Below are positions 16,932-26,565 of a stretch of DNA of 64,000 bases, in pieces. The position numbers and the translations under genes are program-made. How positions within the stretch are numbered: the stretch's first letter is position 1; each line of letters starts with the position of its first letter. This DNA comes from SURF-28 sp034521465 (GTDB lineage Bacteria > Bacteroidota > Ignavibacteria > Ignavibacteriales > Melioribacteraceae): contig JAXHMN010000025.1 in the NCBI GenBank assembly GCA_034521465.1, positions 192,967-256,966 of the forward strand, in the 5' to 3' direction. The notes under the pieces are model-generated. The model saw only the letters and a list, made by a program, of their open reading frames with translations. It was not told the origin of the DNA and made no database searches.

Positions 16932-18020
16932 GTGAAAAACACATGTTTACTATTCGCATTTCTTTTGTTGTTTATTACAATGCAATCACAGGTGACAATC
17001 ACACAGGCAGACCTTGAGGCAGAGTTAACGATCGGTAATACCGTAACTACATTTGTTGACACTTTGACAAGTTCGGTAGATGTTGGAACCGCGGGACAAG
17101 GAAGCTGGGATTTCAGCGGGCTGCAGTCCCAATTTCAAGTTGATGCCACAAGCATAGATCCTTCAACATCACCGGCAGCGGGCACATTCAGCGGTGCAAC
17201 TCACGCTACTTATTCCAATCCTACTTTTGCCGGAGTTACTTCAGAAACATGGGTTCATTTATCAGTTGGCGGAGGTACATACGGCAATATGGGAGCTTAC
17301 ACTACTGCCTCTACATCCGGGTTTACGACAACCACTACTATTGTAATTGATCCGCCTGAGTCAATTTATCAGCTTCCGTTGAATTATAATGACTCTTGGA
17401 CGGAGAGCGGAACAAGATCTTTCAGCGTTGAAGTTGCAGGATTCCCTCAAAATTATGATGTTGATTACACCTCCACAAATACTGTTGATGCTTACGGCGC
17501 GTTAACGATGCCGGATGGAACAATAGAAAATGTTATTAGAATTAAAACCGAGACGGAGCTCACCTCCAATGCCGGCGGTGTTCCTACAACTTCAAATTAT
17601 GTTGACTTTATTTTCTTATCGCCCTCCGGGTCCTTTTTGGCAGTAAACACCGAAGGAACGGGCGCCGCTTCGGGCGGTACGGTAACCGCAGTCGAAGCAT
17701 CTTGGAGTTATGGAAGCGGTGCTTCTACAGATATAGAACAAATCGAAGAGCTTGCAACCGATTTCTCTTTAGCGCAAAATTATCCTAATCCATTTAACCC
17801 GACTACAAACATTCAATATTCCATTCCAAAGCCAGCTGATGTTTCTCTAAAGGTTTATGATATTCTCGGAAATGAAGTTGCAACCCTTGTTGATCGAAAA
17901 CAAAGCGCGGGTGTTTACAACAGCAAATTTGACGGCTCAAATCTCGCAAGCGGAATTTATTTCTATACTTTGCGCGCAGGCAATTTTTCTTCAACAAAAA
18001 AGTTAATGCTGGTTAGGTAG
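16932..18020 (+). CDS. Secreted protein with type IX sorting tail
   Basis: The 362-residue protein has a Sec signal (MKNTCLLFAFLLLFITMQSQ). A Thr/Ser/Gly-rich, low-lysine middle of about 260 residues contains SWDFSGLQSQF and YNDSWTESGTRSF, the style of surface beta-sandwich proteins. The last 80 residues are a sorting domain: FSLAQNYPNPFNPTTNIQYSIP, VSLKVYDILGNEVATLV, SGIYFYTLRAG, then KKLMLVR. It is expected to cross the outer membrane by the Por/type IX system and to be attached or released. The function of the middle is unknown. A strong hairpin terminator follows. Confidence 0.85.
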   Translation: MKNTCLLFAFLLLFITMQSQVTITQADLEAELTIGNTVTTFVDTLTSSVDVGTAGQGSWDFSGLQSQFQVDATSIDPSTSPAAGTFSGATHATYSNPTFAGVTSETWVHLSVGGGTYGNMGAYTTASTSGFTTTTTIVIDPPESIYQLPLNYNDSWTESGTRSFSVEVAGFPQNYDVDYTSTNTVDAYGALTMPDGTIENVIRIKTETELTSNAGGVPTTSNYVDFIFLSPSGSFLAVNTEGTGAASGGTVTAVEASWSYGSGASTDIEQIEELATDFSLAQNYPNPFNPTTNIQYSIPKPADVSLKVYDILGNEVATLVDRKQSAGVYNSKFDGSNLASGIYFYTLRAGNFSSTKKLMLVR

Positions 18021-18076
18021 TATCAAGGCATAAGAATTAAGTATCGAGACTAAACACCTAAGGCGTTTAGAAGTTT

Positions 18077-18113
18077 AGAGAATCCATCTTTTTGAAAGAT
18101 GGATTCTCTTTGT
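18077..18113 (+). terminator. Rho-independent terminator
   Basis: The 14-bp perfect stem AGAGAATCCATCTT/AAGATGGATTCTCT (18077-18090 and 18096-18109) has a 5-base loop and is followed by TTGTCTT. It lies about 56 bp after the secreted-protein stop. Confidence 0.8.
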
Positions 18114-18262
18114 CTTCAAAGTAATAATCCGTGTCAAGAGGGATTAACATTTATCTTAATACACCGTCATTGACGTGCATGCTTGCAGAGTGATTCTCAT
18201 CTCTAAGCGATTACATCTCTTACAATCCTTTATTATCTTTGTTGAACAAAAAATTAATCCGT

Positions 18263-18961
18263 ATGCAGACCATAAAAAATACACGTCGGCTAATTCAAAA
18301 ATATTTCCCCGGTGAAATTTCATTTTTGTTCATCGTGCTCGGGATGGTTTTGTCTCTATTTCTGTTTATCGTGATTGCCGATGCAGTTGCTGACGGGGAG
18401 ACTTTATCATATGATAATAAAATTCTTCTGTTGTTTAGAAACTCGGAAAACCCTTCTCTCCCGCTCGGTTCCGAAAGAATTCCACACATCGTGCGCGATA
18501 TTACTGCTCTAGGCAGTTCAACGATATTAACTATTATTTCTCTCTTTGTGATGATATTTCTGTTAATAAAGAAAGAAATTCGATCAATTGTTTATGTGCT
18601 TAGCGCGGCAATTGGCGGCGGCATTTTGGTGCAATTATTAAAAATATTTTTCTCCCGCGAACGACCTGATTTATCAATTCACTTGGCATCCGAATTAACC
18701 ATGAGTTTTCCGAGCGGTCACTCGGCAATGTCGGCTGTTGTTTATTTATCGCTTGCCGTGCTTGTCTCACGAATTGAAAAATCTAAAAAGTCGAGCATCT
18801 TTATTATTTCCGCAGCGTTGATAATTTCTTTTCTAGTCGGATTGAGCAGAATTTATCTCGGCGTACATTATCCAACAGATGTTTTAGCCGGATGGATGAT
18901 CGGACTTTTTTGGGCTTTGCTTTGTTGGTTTATAGCAGTAATTATCGAACAGCGAAATTGA
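18263..18961 (+). CDS. PAP2-family membrane phosphatase
   Basis: The start is taken at the ATG at 18263; a TTG at 18239 could extend it by eight residues. The 232-residue protein has several transmembrane helices and the three phosphatidic-acid phosphatase signatures: KIFFSRERP (KxxxxxxRP), MSFPSGHSAMSA (PSGH) and SRIYLGVHYPTDVLAG (SRxxxxxHxxxD). The family dephosphorylates lipid phosphates; undecaprenyl diphosphate is a common substrate, but specificity is not shown. It precedes a metallophosphoesterase on the same strand by 50 bp, which may form a two-gene unit. Confidence 0.9.
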   Translation: MQTIKNTRRLIQKYFPGEISFLFIVLGMVLSLFLFIVIADAVADGETLSYDNKILLLFRNSENPSLPLGSERIPHIVRDITALGSSTILTIISLFVMIFLLIKKEIRSIVYVLSAAIGGGILVQLLKIFFSRERPDLSIHLASELTMSFPSGHSAMSAVVYLSLAVLVSRIEKSKKSSIFIISAALIISFLVGLSRIYLGVHYPTDVLAGWMIGLFWALLCWFIAVIIEQRN

Positions 18962-19011
18962 ATTTATTTACTGCTTCTGTTGTTTTACTTTTTTAATCAA
19001 TCAGGAAAGAA

Positions 19012-20169
19012 ATGAAATTGTTGAGTTTTTTGATTTTTATATCGACCGTATTAGTCGTTTACATTTCGGCAAATTATTACATATATATCCGCGGTCTCCA
19101 GGCAATTCCGAAAGATTCTCAATTGAGACTATATTATATCGTTTTATTTATTCTCACCGCATCCGCGTTTTGGGCAGGCAGAATTTTAGAAAGCTATATG
19201 CTAAACTGGTTTACCGAAACTCTCGTTTGGATCGGTTCTTTCTGGGTTGCCTTTATGCTCTATTACTTTTTATTTGCCGCATTGTTTGATTTATTAAGAT
19301 TGCTCAATCACTTCTTCGGAATCTTTCCGGCTTTCGTCACAGATAATTACACAAAAGCAAAGTTAATAAGCTTAATAACTGTAATTACGATCGTAACCGG
19401 AACGATTGTTTTCGGTTATTTAAATTTTCTTAATCCACGCATTCATTCTTTTGAAATAACTGTTCCAAAAAAAGATTCAAAGTTAGATTCGCTCAATATT
19501 GTTGCCGCATCAGATCTTCACCTTGGCACAATAGTAGGGAAAGGCAGATTAGGTGATTTTGTTAAAAAAGTAAACTCACTTAATCCGGATATAATTTTAT
19601 TGCCGGGTGATATTTTCGATGAAGATATAGGCCCAATAATTAAAAAGAATTTGGGTGATGATTTATGCAAGCTGGAATCAAAATTTGGCGCTTACGCGGC
19701 AACCGGAAACCACGAATATATCGGCGGAGTTGAAAAAGCGGTTGCGTATATGAAAGATCACGGCATAACCGTACTGAGAGATGAAGCAGTGTTGATCGAT
19801 AGCAGCTTTTATGTTGTTGCAAGAGAGGACAGAGCAATTAACCGTTTCTCGGAAAATGAACGGCTGCCCTTGTCCGAAATAACCAAAAACCTCGACCCAA
19901 ATTTTCCTTCTATTTTATTAGATCACCAGCCGTACAACTTGCATCTTGCCAGAGAAAGCGGAATAGATCTGCAGCTTTCCGGGCATACACATCACGGACA
20001 ACTTTGGCCTGCTAACTATATTACCGAAATGATTTATGAACTAAGCTGGGGTTATAAAAAAGTTGACGGCACACACTACTACGTTTCAAGCGGTTTTGCC
20101 GGGTGGGGTCCGCCGGTTAGAACAGGCAGCAGAACCGAAGTTGTGAATATTTTAATAAAATTCGAATAA
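19012..20169 (+). CDS. Membrane-anchored calcineurin-like metallophosphoesterase
   Basis: The protein has 385 residues. Four hydrophobic helices fill the first 145 residues. The catalytic domain then shows the metal-binding motifs in order: AASDLHLG (DxH, about 169), LLPGDIFDE (GD), ATGNHEYIGG (GNHE), LLDHQP and LSGHTHHGQLWP (GHxH). The end, GPPVRTGSRTEVVNI, is typical of YaeI/UDP-2,3-diacylglucosamine-like predicted phosphoesterases. Its substrate is unknown; the PAP2 neighbour suggests a lipid or envelope phosphate. The frame is intact. Confidence 0.88.
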   Translation: MKLLSFLIFISTVLVVYISANYYIYIRGLQAIPKDSQLRLYYIVLFILTASAFWAGRILESYMLNWFTETLVWIGSFWVAFMLYYFLFAALFDLLRLLNHFFGIFPAFVTDNYTKAKLISLITVITIVTGTIVFGYLNFLNPRIHSFEITVPKKDSKLDSLNIVAASDLHLGTIVGKGRLGDFVKKVNSLNPDIILLPGDIFDEDIGPIIKKNLGDDLCKLESKFGAYAATGNHEYIGGVEKAVAYMKDHGITVLRDEAVLIDSSFYVVAREDRAINRFSENERLPLSEITKNLDPNFPSILLDHQPYNLHLARESGIDLQLSGHTHHGQLWPANYITEMIYELSWGYKKVDGTHYYVSSGFAGWGPPVRTGSRTEVVNILIKFE

Positions 20170-20250
20170 ACTTTTTCTCTGGTTATCTTTAACTTTGTTT
20201 GATTCCATCTGTGAGATTTTTAGTTTACCAATAAAGAATTTGGAGATAAG

Positions 20251-21210
20251 ATGAATGCAAAAGCGCTTGTAGTTGGAGCAACCGGAAGTCTCGGACCGTC
20301 TGTAATCAAAGAGCTTAAAAGAAGAAACGTTGGCGTTAGAGCTTTGGTAAGAGATAAAGCCAAAGCAGAGCTCTATTTTGGTAACGCCTCAGATTTAGAA
20401 ATTGTTCAAGGAAGCGCCGCCAGCAAGGAAAGCTTGACAGGCGCTCTGGAAGACTGCAGTTATTTATTTTACTTAGTTAACGTCCCTTATCACAAATGGA
20501 TTGAAAAAGCTTTTCCGCTGTTACATGCTTCTGCAGAAGCCGCTGTTAAGAAAAGCGCTAAACTTGTTTTTCCGGGCAATGTTTACAACTATGGTTATGC
20601 TCAATACAACCCGGTTGATGAAAAACATCCTTGGGACGCTCACACAAAAAAGGGCAAGATTCGAATTGAGCTGGAAAATTATTTAAAAACCGAAAAAGAA
20701 GAACGGGGCTTGAAACATACTGTTGTTAGAATGCCCGATTTTTATGGACCCTTTGTAATAAATACTTTTTCAGAGAAAGCTTATGTTAATGCTATAGCGG
20801 GAAAACCAATTCGCTGGATTGGTGATTTGGATACTCCAACCGAATATATTTTTATTGAAGATGCCGGAAAAGCAATGGTTACAGCAGGTCTGTCGGATAA
20901 ATCAACCGGCGAAGAGTTTAATGTTCCCGCTTATGAGCCAATTACATCGCGCGATTATTTAACCGAAATTGTAAATCAAGCCGGAAGTAAATCAAAAATA
21001 ACAACTCTTAACTCTGATCTTGTTTTTAATCTTGCGGGTGTTTTTAGTCCTCTCATCCGAGAAGTTCAAGAAATGCTTTATTTAAAACGAGCAGAATTAA
21101 TACTTGACGGAAATAAATTCAAAGAGACTTTTGGTGAATTGCCTACAAGAAATTACAAGGACGGAATCGCTGCAACATTAGATTGGGCAAAAGATTTTTA
21201 TAAACTATAA
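20251..21210 (+). CDS. NAD(P)-dependent epimerase/NmrA-like reductase
   Basis: The 319-residue protein opens with a Rossmann GATGSLGPSVIKEL (residues 8-21; GxTGxxG type), followed by RALVRDKAKAELYFGN and a YLFYLVNVPYHKWIEKAF strand-helix. The usual catalytic region has NVYNYGYAQYNPVDEKHPWDAHTKKGKIR, so the YxxxK dyad is atypical. Later segments (VVRMPDFYGPFVINTF, YIFIEDAGKAM, EFNVPAYEPITSRDYL) fit atypical or extended SDR proteins. The exact reaction is unknown. It is a single gene with an AAGAATTTGGAGATAAG ribosome-site region. Confidence 0.8.
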   Translation: MNAKALVVGATGSLGPSVIKELKRRNVGVRALVRDKAKAELYFGNASDLEIVQGSAASKESLTGALEDCSYLFYLVNVPYHKWIEKAFPLLHASAEAAVKKSAKLVFPGNVYNYGYAQYNPVDEKHPWDAHTKKGKIRIELENYLKTEKEERGLKHTVVRMPDFYGPFVINTFSEKAYVNAIAGKPIRWIGDLDTPTEYIFIEDAGKAMVTAGLSDKSTGEEFNVPAYEPITSRDYLTEIVNQAGSKSKITTLNSDLVFNLAGVFSPLIREVQEMLYLKRAELILDGNKFKETFGELPTRNYKDGIAATLDWAKDFYKL

Positions 21211-21280
21211 TAGTTTTTCGAATCAAAACAGAGTTTACATTGTTAAATACTGTGAAACCGTAATAAAAAGGAGATATAAC

Positions 21281-21595
21281 ATGCGAAAGTTATTTTTAAT
21301 TCTGTTAACAATCAGTTTGAGCTTTGCACTAATTTCATGCGGCGAAGAAATTGATGTTGTTGAAAGTGGAACTTACGAAGGTGTTGTTGCTAAAGTAGTT
21401 CCGGAAGAAGAAGAAATTTATGTTAACCTAGACAACGGAAAGAAAGTAGAATTGTACTTTAAAGAAAACACTGTGCTAATGAGAGACACTTTGGAAGTTG
21501 CTTTTTCCGAATTAGCCGTTGATCAAAGGATTTCCGTAGAGGTCTTAAAAGTAGGCAACCGACTTGATCCAATAAAAGTTGAAATTATAGAGTAA
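21281..21595 (+). CDS. Small lipoprotein
   Basis: The 104-residue protein has a lipoprotein signal (MRKLFLILLTISLSFALISC, Cys at 20). A small beta-rich domain follows: GTYEGVVAKVVPEEEEIYVNLDNGKKVELYFKENTVLMRD, which resembles an OB-like strand pattern. It is translationally coupled to the DUF2231 gene (TAATG). A GGAG site precedes its ATG. Function unknown. Confidence 0.75.
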   Translation: MRKLFLILLTISLSFALISCGEEIDVVESGTYEGVVAKVVPEEEEIYVNLDNGKKVELYFKENTVLMRDTLEVAFSELAVDQRISVEVLKVGNRLDPIKVEIIE

Positions 21596-22095
21596 TGGAA
21601 CAATTACCAAGCATGTGGAGAGATGAACTACTTCATCCAAAAGTAGTTCACTTTCCAATTGCTTTATTGATATTTGGAACTGCACTTTTAATAGCGGCTC
21701 TTATATTTAGAAAAAACGAAAAGTTAAGTTTTTTAATGCCCGCTTCCCGACTTGCAATTTTTATAGGTGCAATCGGAGCGTGGACTGCGGTACTAACCGG
21801 CAATATTGCCGACAGTTTTGTAGCGCGCGAGTTGTGCGATCCAATCGTAGCTAAAGATCACGAAAGATTTGCTTATCTAGTTGCCTATCTTTTCAGCGGC
21901 GGAATCCTTATAGATTTCTTTTCAAGATTTTTCAAATTCGCTTCACTAAAAAAATTCGTTCCCGTAATTATTTTATTACTTTACTTAGGTGGGACAGGTG
22001 TACTGCTTTACGTTGGACACTTAGGCGGAAAACTTGTTTTTCAGCAGGGTGCTGCGGTTTATCAACCTTCCGAAGACTGCAGTGAGTTTGAATAA
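21595..22095 (+). CDS. DUF2231-family membrane protein
   Basis: The 166-residue protein has four predicted transmembrane helices. LLHPKVVHFPIALLIFGTALLIAAL near the start, with paired His, and the later GHLGGKLVFQQGAAV are the hallmarks of DUF2231. The His residues suggest metal or haem binding, but this is not established. It overlaps the small lipoprotein stop by one base, so the two probably work together. It is convergent with the gene ending at 22107. Confidence 0.85.
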   Translation: MEQLPSMWRDELLHPKVVHFPIALLIFGTALLIAALIFRKNEKLSFLMPASRLAIFIGAIGAWTAVLTGNIADSFVARELCDPIVAKDHERFAYLVAYLFSGGILIDFFSRFFKFASLKKFVPVIILLLYLGGTGVLLYVGHLGGKLVFQQGAAVYQPSEDCSEFE

Positions 22096-22106
22096 TACTT
22101 ATCTAT

Positions 22107-23295
22107 TTATTCAATAACTTTTAACGCTCGACCAAGATCGGCTTTATCCTTTTTCCAAAGCTCGGATGCGCTTATCCTATCACCGAAACTATCTCGCCAA
22201 CTATAAAACCATACTCCGGCAACATTAAACTCAAGCAAGCTTTGAATTAACTGTTCGTACTCTTCGCTTGTCGGAAGAGCGTTTCCTTTTTTAATGAAGC
22301 TCTTAACAACCGGCATCACTTTGGGTTTTTCTGCTTTATAATTTGCGAACTCTTCAGTCGATATCATTAAGTATTACATTCCAAAAATTATTGTCCTCTC
22401 CGTAATAGTCCGGCATTATAACATCTACTGTGCCCGGATTAAAAATTGTATAGATTTTGCCTTTACCTATCGAAATGTTTTTGCCGTTTAAATTATAGAA
22501 CGTACCGTCGTTTGGTCTTCCGCTGTTCGGGTGTCTGTGAAGATCGTCAGCGTCAAAAGCAACGTGGGTTGGATGAGAATACGCTTCACGTCCTCTGTTG
22601 TTTAAGTAAAGAGAACTATTTTTAGCATAAAAGTTTTCTTCAATAATTTTTAGTAAGCTGGACATTGTGTTCAAAACTTCGATGTCATGATTTCTTACAA
22701 GTGGTTCGTCGTCTAAATACCAACCGCCGAGCGGTCGCTTATGTGGAGTGCTCATTATTTCTTTAACTAATTCAATGTTTCCTTCGGTTGCTTTGAGAAC
22801 AATTTCTAATTCTTTTTGAAGTACCGATTCCACAAAAGTTTTGAACAGTTCCACATCAAGTACGCGGTCGTTGCCTTTGTCATCTTCCGGAGCGGTTTTT
22901 AACGGTGTCTGCAAAAAGCTTGAATAGAGCGGTGGTGTTAACACCTGTATCCCGGCGCTTTTATCTTCGTTGATTGTAGCGAAGTACATTTCTTCCAAAT
23001 AATTCGTTACATAATTTGTTAAGCTCCAATTGGGGTGATCTACTCTGTCCCAATGCCTATATGCAATTGCAGCATTTACGCCAATATTATTTTCCGAAGA
23101 AGGTCTCTGCGCTAAGCTCAACTCATCTTTCATTTCTGCGACCGATCCGTTTTGATGTCCTTTGGTTCCGGGGGAAGGTTGAAGTCCATACATGCCAATT
23201 TGAAAATTAGTTGTTCTCTCGCCTTCGCTTACTTGAGCCCAAGCAAAAAGTGTTGACAATACAAATAGCGCTGTTAGCATTTTAATTTTTTTCAT
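22107..23295 (-). CDS. Secreted protein, possible TIM-barrel glycosidase-like enzyme, one frameshift
   Basis: It begins with a Sec signal (MKKIKMLTALFVLSTLFAWAQ) and reconstructs to about 395 residues. GGWYLDDEPLVRNHD (about residue 190) and GVWFYSWRDSFGD near the end look like strand ends of a beta/alpha barrel with acidic residues, as in beta-galactosidase-like enzymes, but I do not recognise a family. The frame shifts near 22362: one frame ends VILNDID, the other continues STEEFANYKAEKPKVMPVV. The ATG overlaps the subtilisin stop (TAATG), so it is translated with that gene. Confidence 0.6.
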
Positions 23296-26200
23296 TATCG
23301 TACCAACATCATTTTCTTGGTTTCCACAAATTCTCCTGCCGAAAGTTTATAAAAATAAACTCCGCTGCTTAAACCGGTTGCATTAAATTCAATTTCGTAA
23401 TTACCCGGCTGCATATTTTGGTTTATGAGTGTCTTAACTTCTCTTCCAAGAACATCATAAACAATCAAACTTGTCTGTAGAGACGGGGCATGCCCCGTCT
23501 CTACGGTGGGAATGTTGAACTTTATCTTTGTACTTGGGTTGAACGGGTTTGGGTAATTTTGAGATAACGAAAACTTTATCGGCGTTTCATCTTCTATAGA
23601 AACTTCCAGTAAGCCCAAGTTTACTTCGCGTAAGTTGTTGTAAACCTGATATAAACTAAATGTATGCTGACCAGTCTTTATTCCGTCGAAAGTATAGCTA
23701 TAATTTAGTGTATCAATACCATTAGTGTTTGTTGCCGCCACTGTTGTAATTAATGAATCTCCCTTGTATAAATTATACCCTTTGGTTAAAGTTTGTTCCG
23801 TAACAGTCCAGCTAAAATCTACAGTATCGGATCTTAGTTCATACTCAAAATTAATTAACTTTGCGGGAGTATATGAGTTGGGTTTAGCACAAAATCATTA
23901 TACGCCTCTCTGCTAAGCGAGACACTTTCTTTAAGCTCTTCCAACGAACGTGCTCCGTTTACTGAAAAAGCAACTGTTAAAGTATCCCCGGTTCAATCTG
24001 ATAAGGACCTCCGGAAACGGAAAATGCAATATCTCCCGGACCGTAATCTCTAATCGTTGTTCTGCTTGCGATCGCAAGCCATTTGCCGTCATCATTAAAA
24101 CGCGGGTTAAGTGAAACGCCGCCAACCGGATTATTGCCCGAGTTACTCATTGCTCGGTAACCATAATTCTCATCCGATACAAGAGCTACACCGATGTGAT
24201 CTTCTATTCTACCGCCATCATCATAAACATAACCGAATTTATCTGTGTCATCCCAGCTTGTATGGTCGTCGTCAAAGTCATGCATGTCTAAATCGAAAAA
24301 GAGTCCGGCAAAAAAATTATTGATTGTTGAATCGGAGGTGTTGTGAAACATATATCTAAGTAAAATAAATTTGCTGTATTCCTCCTGAGAAAAGCTGTAA
24401 GTGTGAAGCTCAGTTTCAATTCCCAATTTTGGATCTGCTTTGTTGTCGTTAAATTTTGTAAACCCTTGGTAATCGGAAATTGATCCCGGTATTGAAAGAC
24501 TAAAAGGAATCATCGGTTCAAAATCTTCACTCAGATTAGACAAGTAATCTTCGTGTGCTGCGTCCATTATTCTGTCTTCTGCATTGCCGTATATAAGCGC
24601 TCCTTCAAATAACAGATTCGATCCGTTTTCGAAAAAGAGTCCGTCGCCTTCTGTCGGCTGTTGACCGTAATCATTATATCCAAGATTTCCTTTGCTTGTT
24701 ATCGTAAGCGCAAGATCATTACCCGCTTGTGTTAAGTAAGTTGTATTAAACTTTTCGATAAATAGTTGAAAGTCTTGATAGCCGCCTCCGTTGTCAAACT
24801 TAACCAACAATTCAACCTCTTCGTTTTCGGGTATATTGTTAGCTATAGAAAATTCAAACGGAGAGCTAAAATTATTTGTCTCCTGTAGAGTACCGACAGA
24901 TGAAATAGTATAACTGTTTTGAGTTATCGTGACAAATTCGCTTCTGCTCTCCAGCGTAACCGTAACATTACTAGCCGGATTTAAATAATTTTTAAAACTC
25001 ATCCCTAAAGAAAAATTTTCTCCCGGCTCTGTTACTCCGTTGCCGTTTGATATATCAGTGTATACAAGATCCTCAACCCTAATAGAAATTGAATTAGTGT
25101 TGCTCAACGCTTTGAATGCGTTAATCCTGCCTGATCCGAGATAATATTCGAAGCCCGGGTTTTTATCATCTATGTAATCTGAGTTAACTCTAATTTGTTC
25201 AGCCACCTGCAGTGGAGTGTAATTTGGAAATCGATCTATCACCAGCCCGGCTAGACCGGCGGCAATTGGTGAAGCCAATGAAGTTCCGCTTGAGCCCTGA
25301 ATATAGGTGTCATTTTGAAATGTGCCATACATCCCCAAACCCGAACCACCCGTTATGCCTGTAGCAGGAGCCACAACGTCAACGGTTGGTCCATAATTTC
25401 CGGCAGAATACCGCTCATCGTCAGGGTTCGTTCCGCCAACAGAAAGCACTCCTTTATACGCCGAAGGATAAGCCGGTTCAATTTTATTGTCGTTATCCGA
25501 AGAAGAAACAACAAGAGCGCCTAAAGACGTTGCGTAAGTAATTGCCTCTTGAAGAGCTTGTGAATATGGGCTTCCTCCCCAACTACAGTTTATAACATCT
25601 GCGCCGTTTTCGGCAGCATAAATTATCCCCTCACGCCCGTATGCAATTATTCCATTTCCAATGCTTTGTTGTGAAGTTTTAACAGGCATTATTGTGCAAT
25701 TAAATCCGATTGCCGCAATTCCTTCGGAGTTATTTGTTACGGCTGAAGCAAAACCGGCTACATAAGTTCCGTGTGTCGGTGAATCTTCCATTGGATCATT
25801 ATCCTGGGTGCCGTCGGTTCCGCCAAAATCCCAACCGCGAATATCATCAACGTAACCGTTGTTGTCATCGTCTATTCCGTTGTTTGGAATCTCGCCCGGA
25901 TTTTCCCAAATGTTTGCAGCAAGATCGGGATGGTTCCAATCAACGCCTGTGTCGTTAATAGCAATAACTATTTCTGAATTTCCGGTGCTAAGATCCCATG
26001 CTTGCTGAGCGGAAATTTTATTTAAGTACCATTGTGTTCCGTCGGTAAACTTTGGGTCGTCCGGTTCAAAACTAATTTCATAAACATACCATGGTTCCGC
26101 CCATTCAATGTCTCTTGATTTACTAAGTTTTGCGGAAAGAATTTGTGGATCATATGGAGAATTATATTCAACAACATATGTGTTTTTGATGTCATTGTAA

Positions 26201-26448
26201 TTTACAGCTTCCTCTTTTGCCGGAGTAATGCTCTGCATAACTTCAACCGCGCCGATGTTTTCCAACGTTTTTGCCGAAGCAGTCGGAATCATTGCGTTTT
26301 TAAAGAATTTTTTTTCTGAATCCTCTTTAAATTTTACAATGATTTTATTTGGCAGATATAAAACATCGCCTTTCTTTATTACCCCCTCTTGGGCAGATAA
26401 TAAAAGGGCGCTTGCTAAAATGATGGCTGCAATAATTTTAGTATTCAT
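23295..26448 (-). CDS. Subtilisin-like (S8) peptidase with type IX sorting tail, two frameshifts
   Basis: The reconstructed protein has about 1050 residues. A Sec signal (MNTKIIAAIILASALLLSAQ) and an inhibitor-like propeptide precede the catalytic domain: Asp in VIAINDTGVDWNHPDL, His in SPTHGTYVAGFA and Ser in SSGTSLASPIAAGLAG. Long beta-domains follow, then the sorting tail (FSLSQNYPNPFNPSTKIKFNIP...VYDVLGREVKTL...SGVYFYKLSAGEF...KKMMLVR). The frame is lost at about 23985 (missing G; restored EPGDTLTVAFSVNG) and about 23880 (missing C; restored LNPNSYTPAKLINF). It is a predicted surface protease exported by the Por system. A palindromic element is inserted in the sorting tail. Confidence 0.88.
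23477..23504. repeat. 28-bp perfect palindrome inside a coding sequence
   Basis: Each half is GTAGAGACGGGGCA followed by its exact complement. It lies in frame within the type IX sorting domain of the subtilisin gene and, with a few flanking bases, encodes roughly VETGHAPSLQ between NIPT and TSLIVYDVLG. The sorting tail at 17750-18020 has a much shorter loop at this place (SIPKPADVSLKVYDILG), so the palindrome is an insertion. Confidence 0.85.
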
Positions 26449-26565
26449 ATAAGCTTTCTTTTTTTTAATCTGTTTATAAACATTTTTTTTGAGAATGAAT
26501 ACGATATAATTTTTCTCTGTTATTCGTTGATGTTTAATTTAGTTTTTTCGGAAATATTAGGATGG

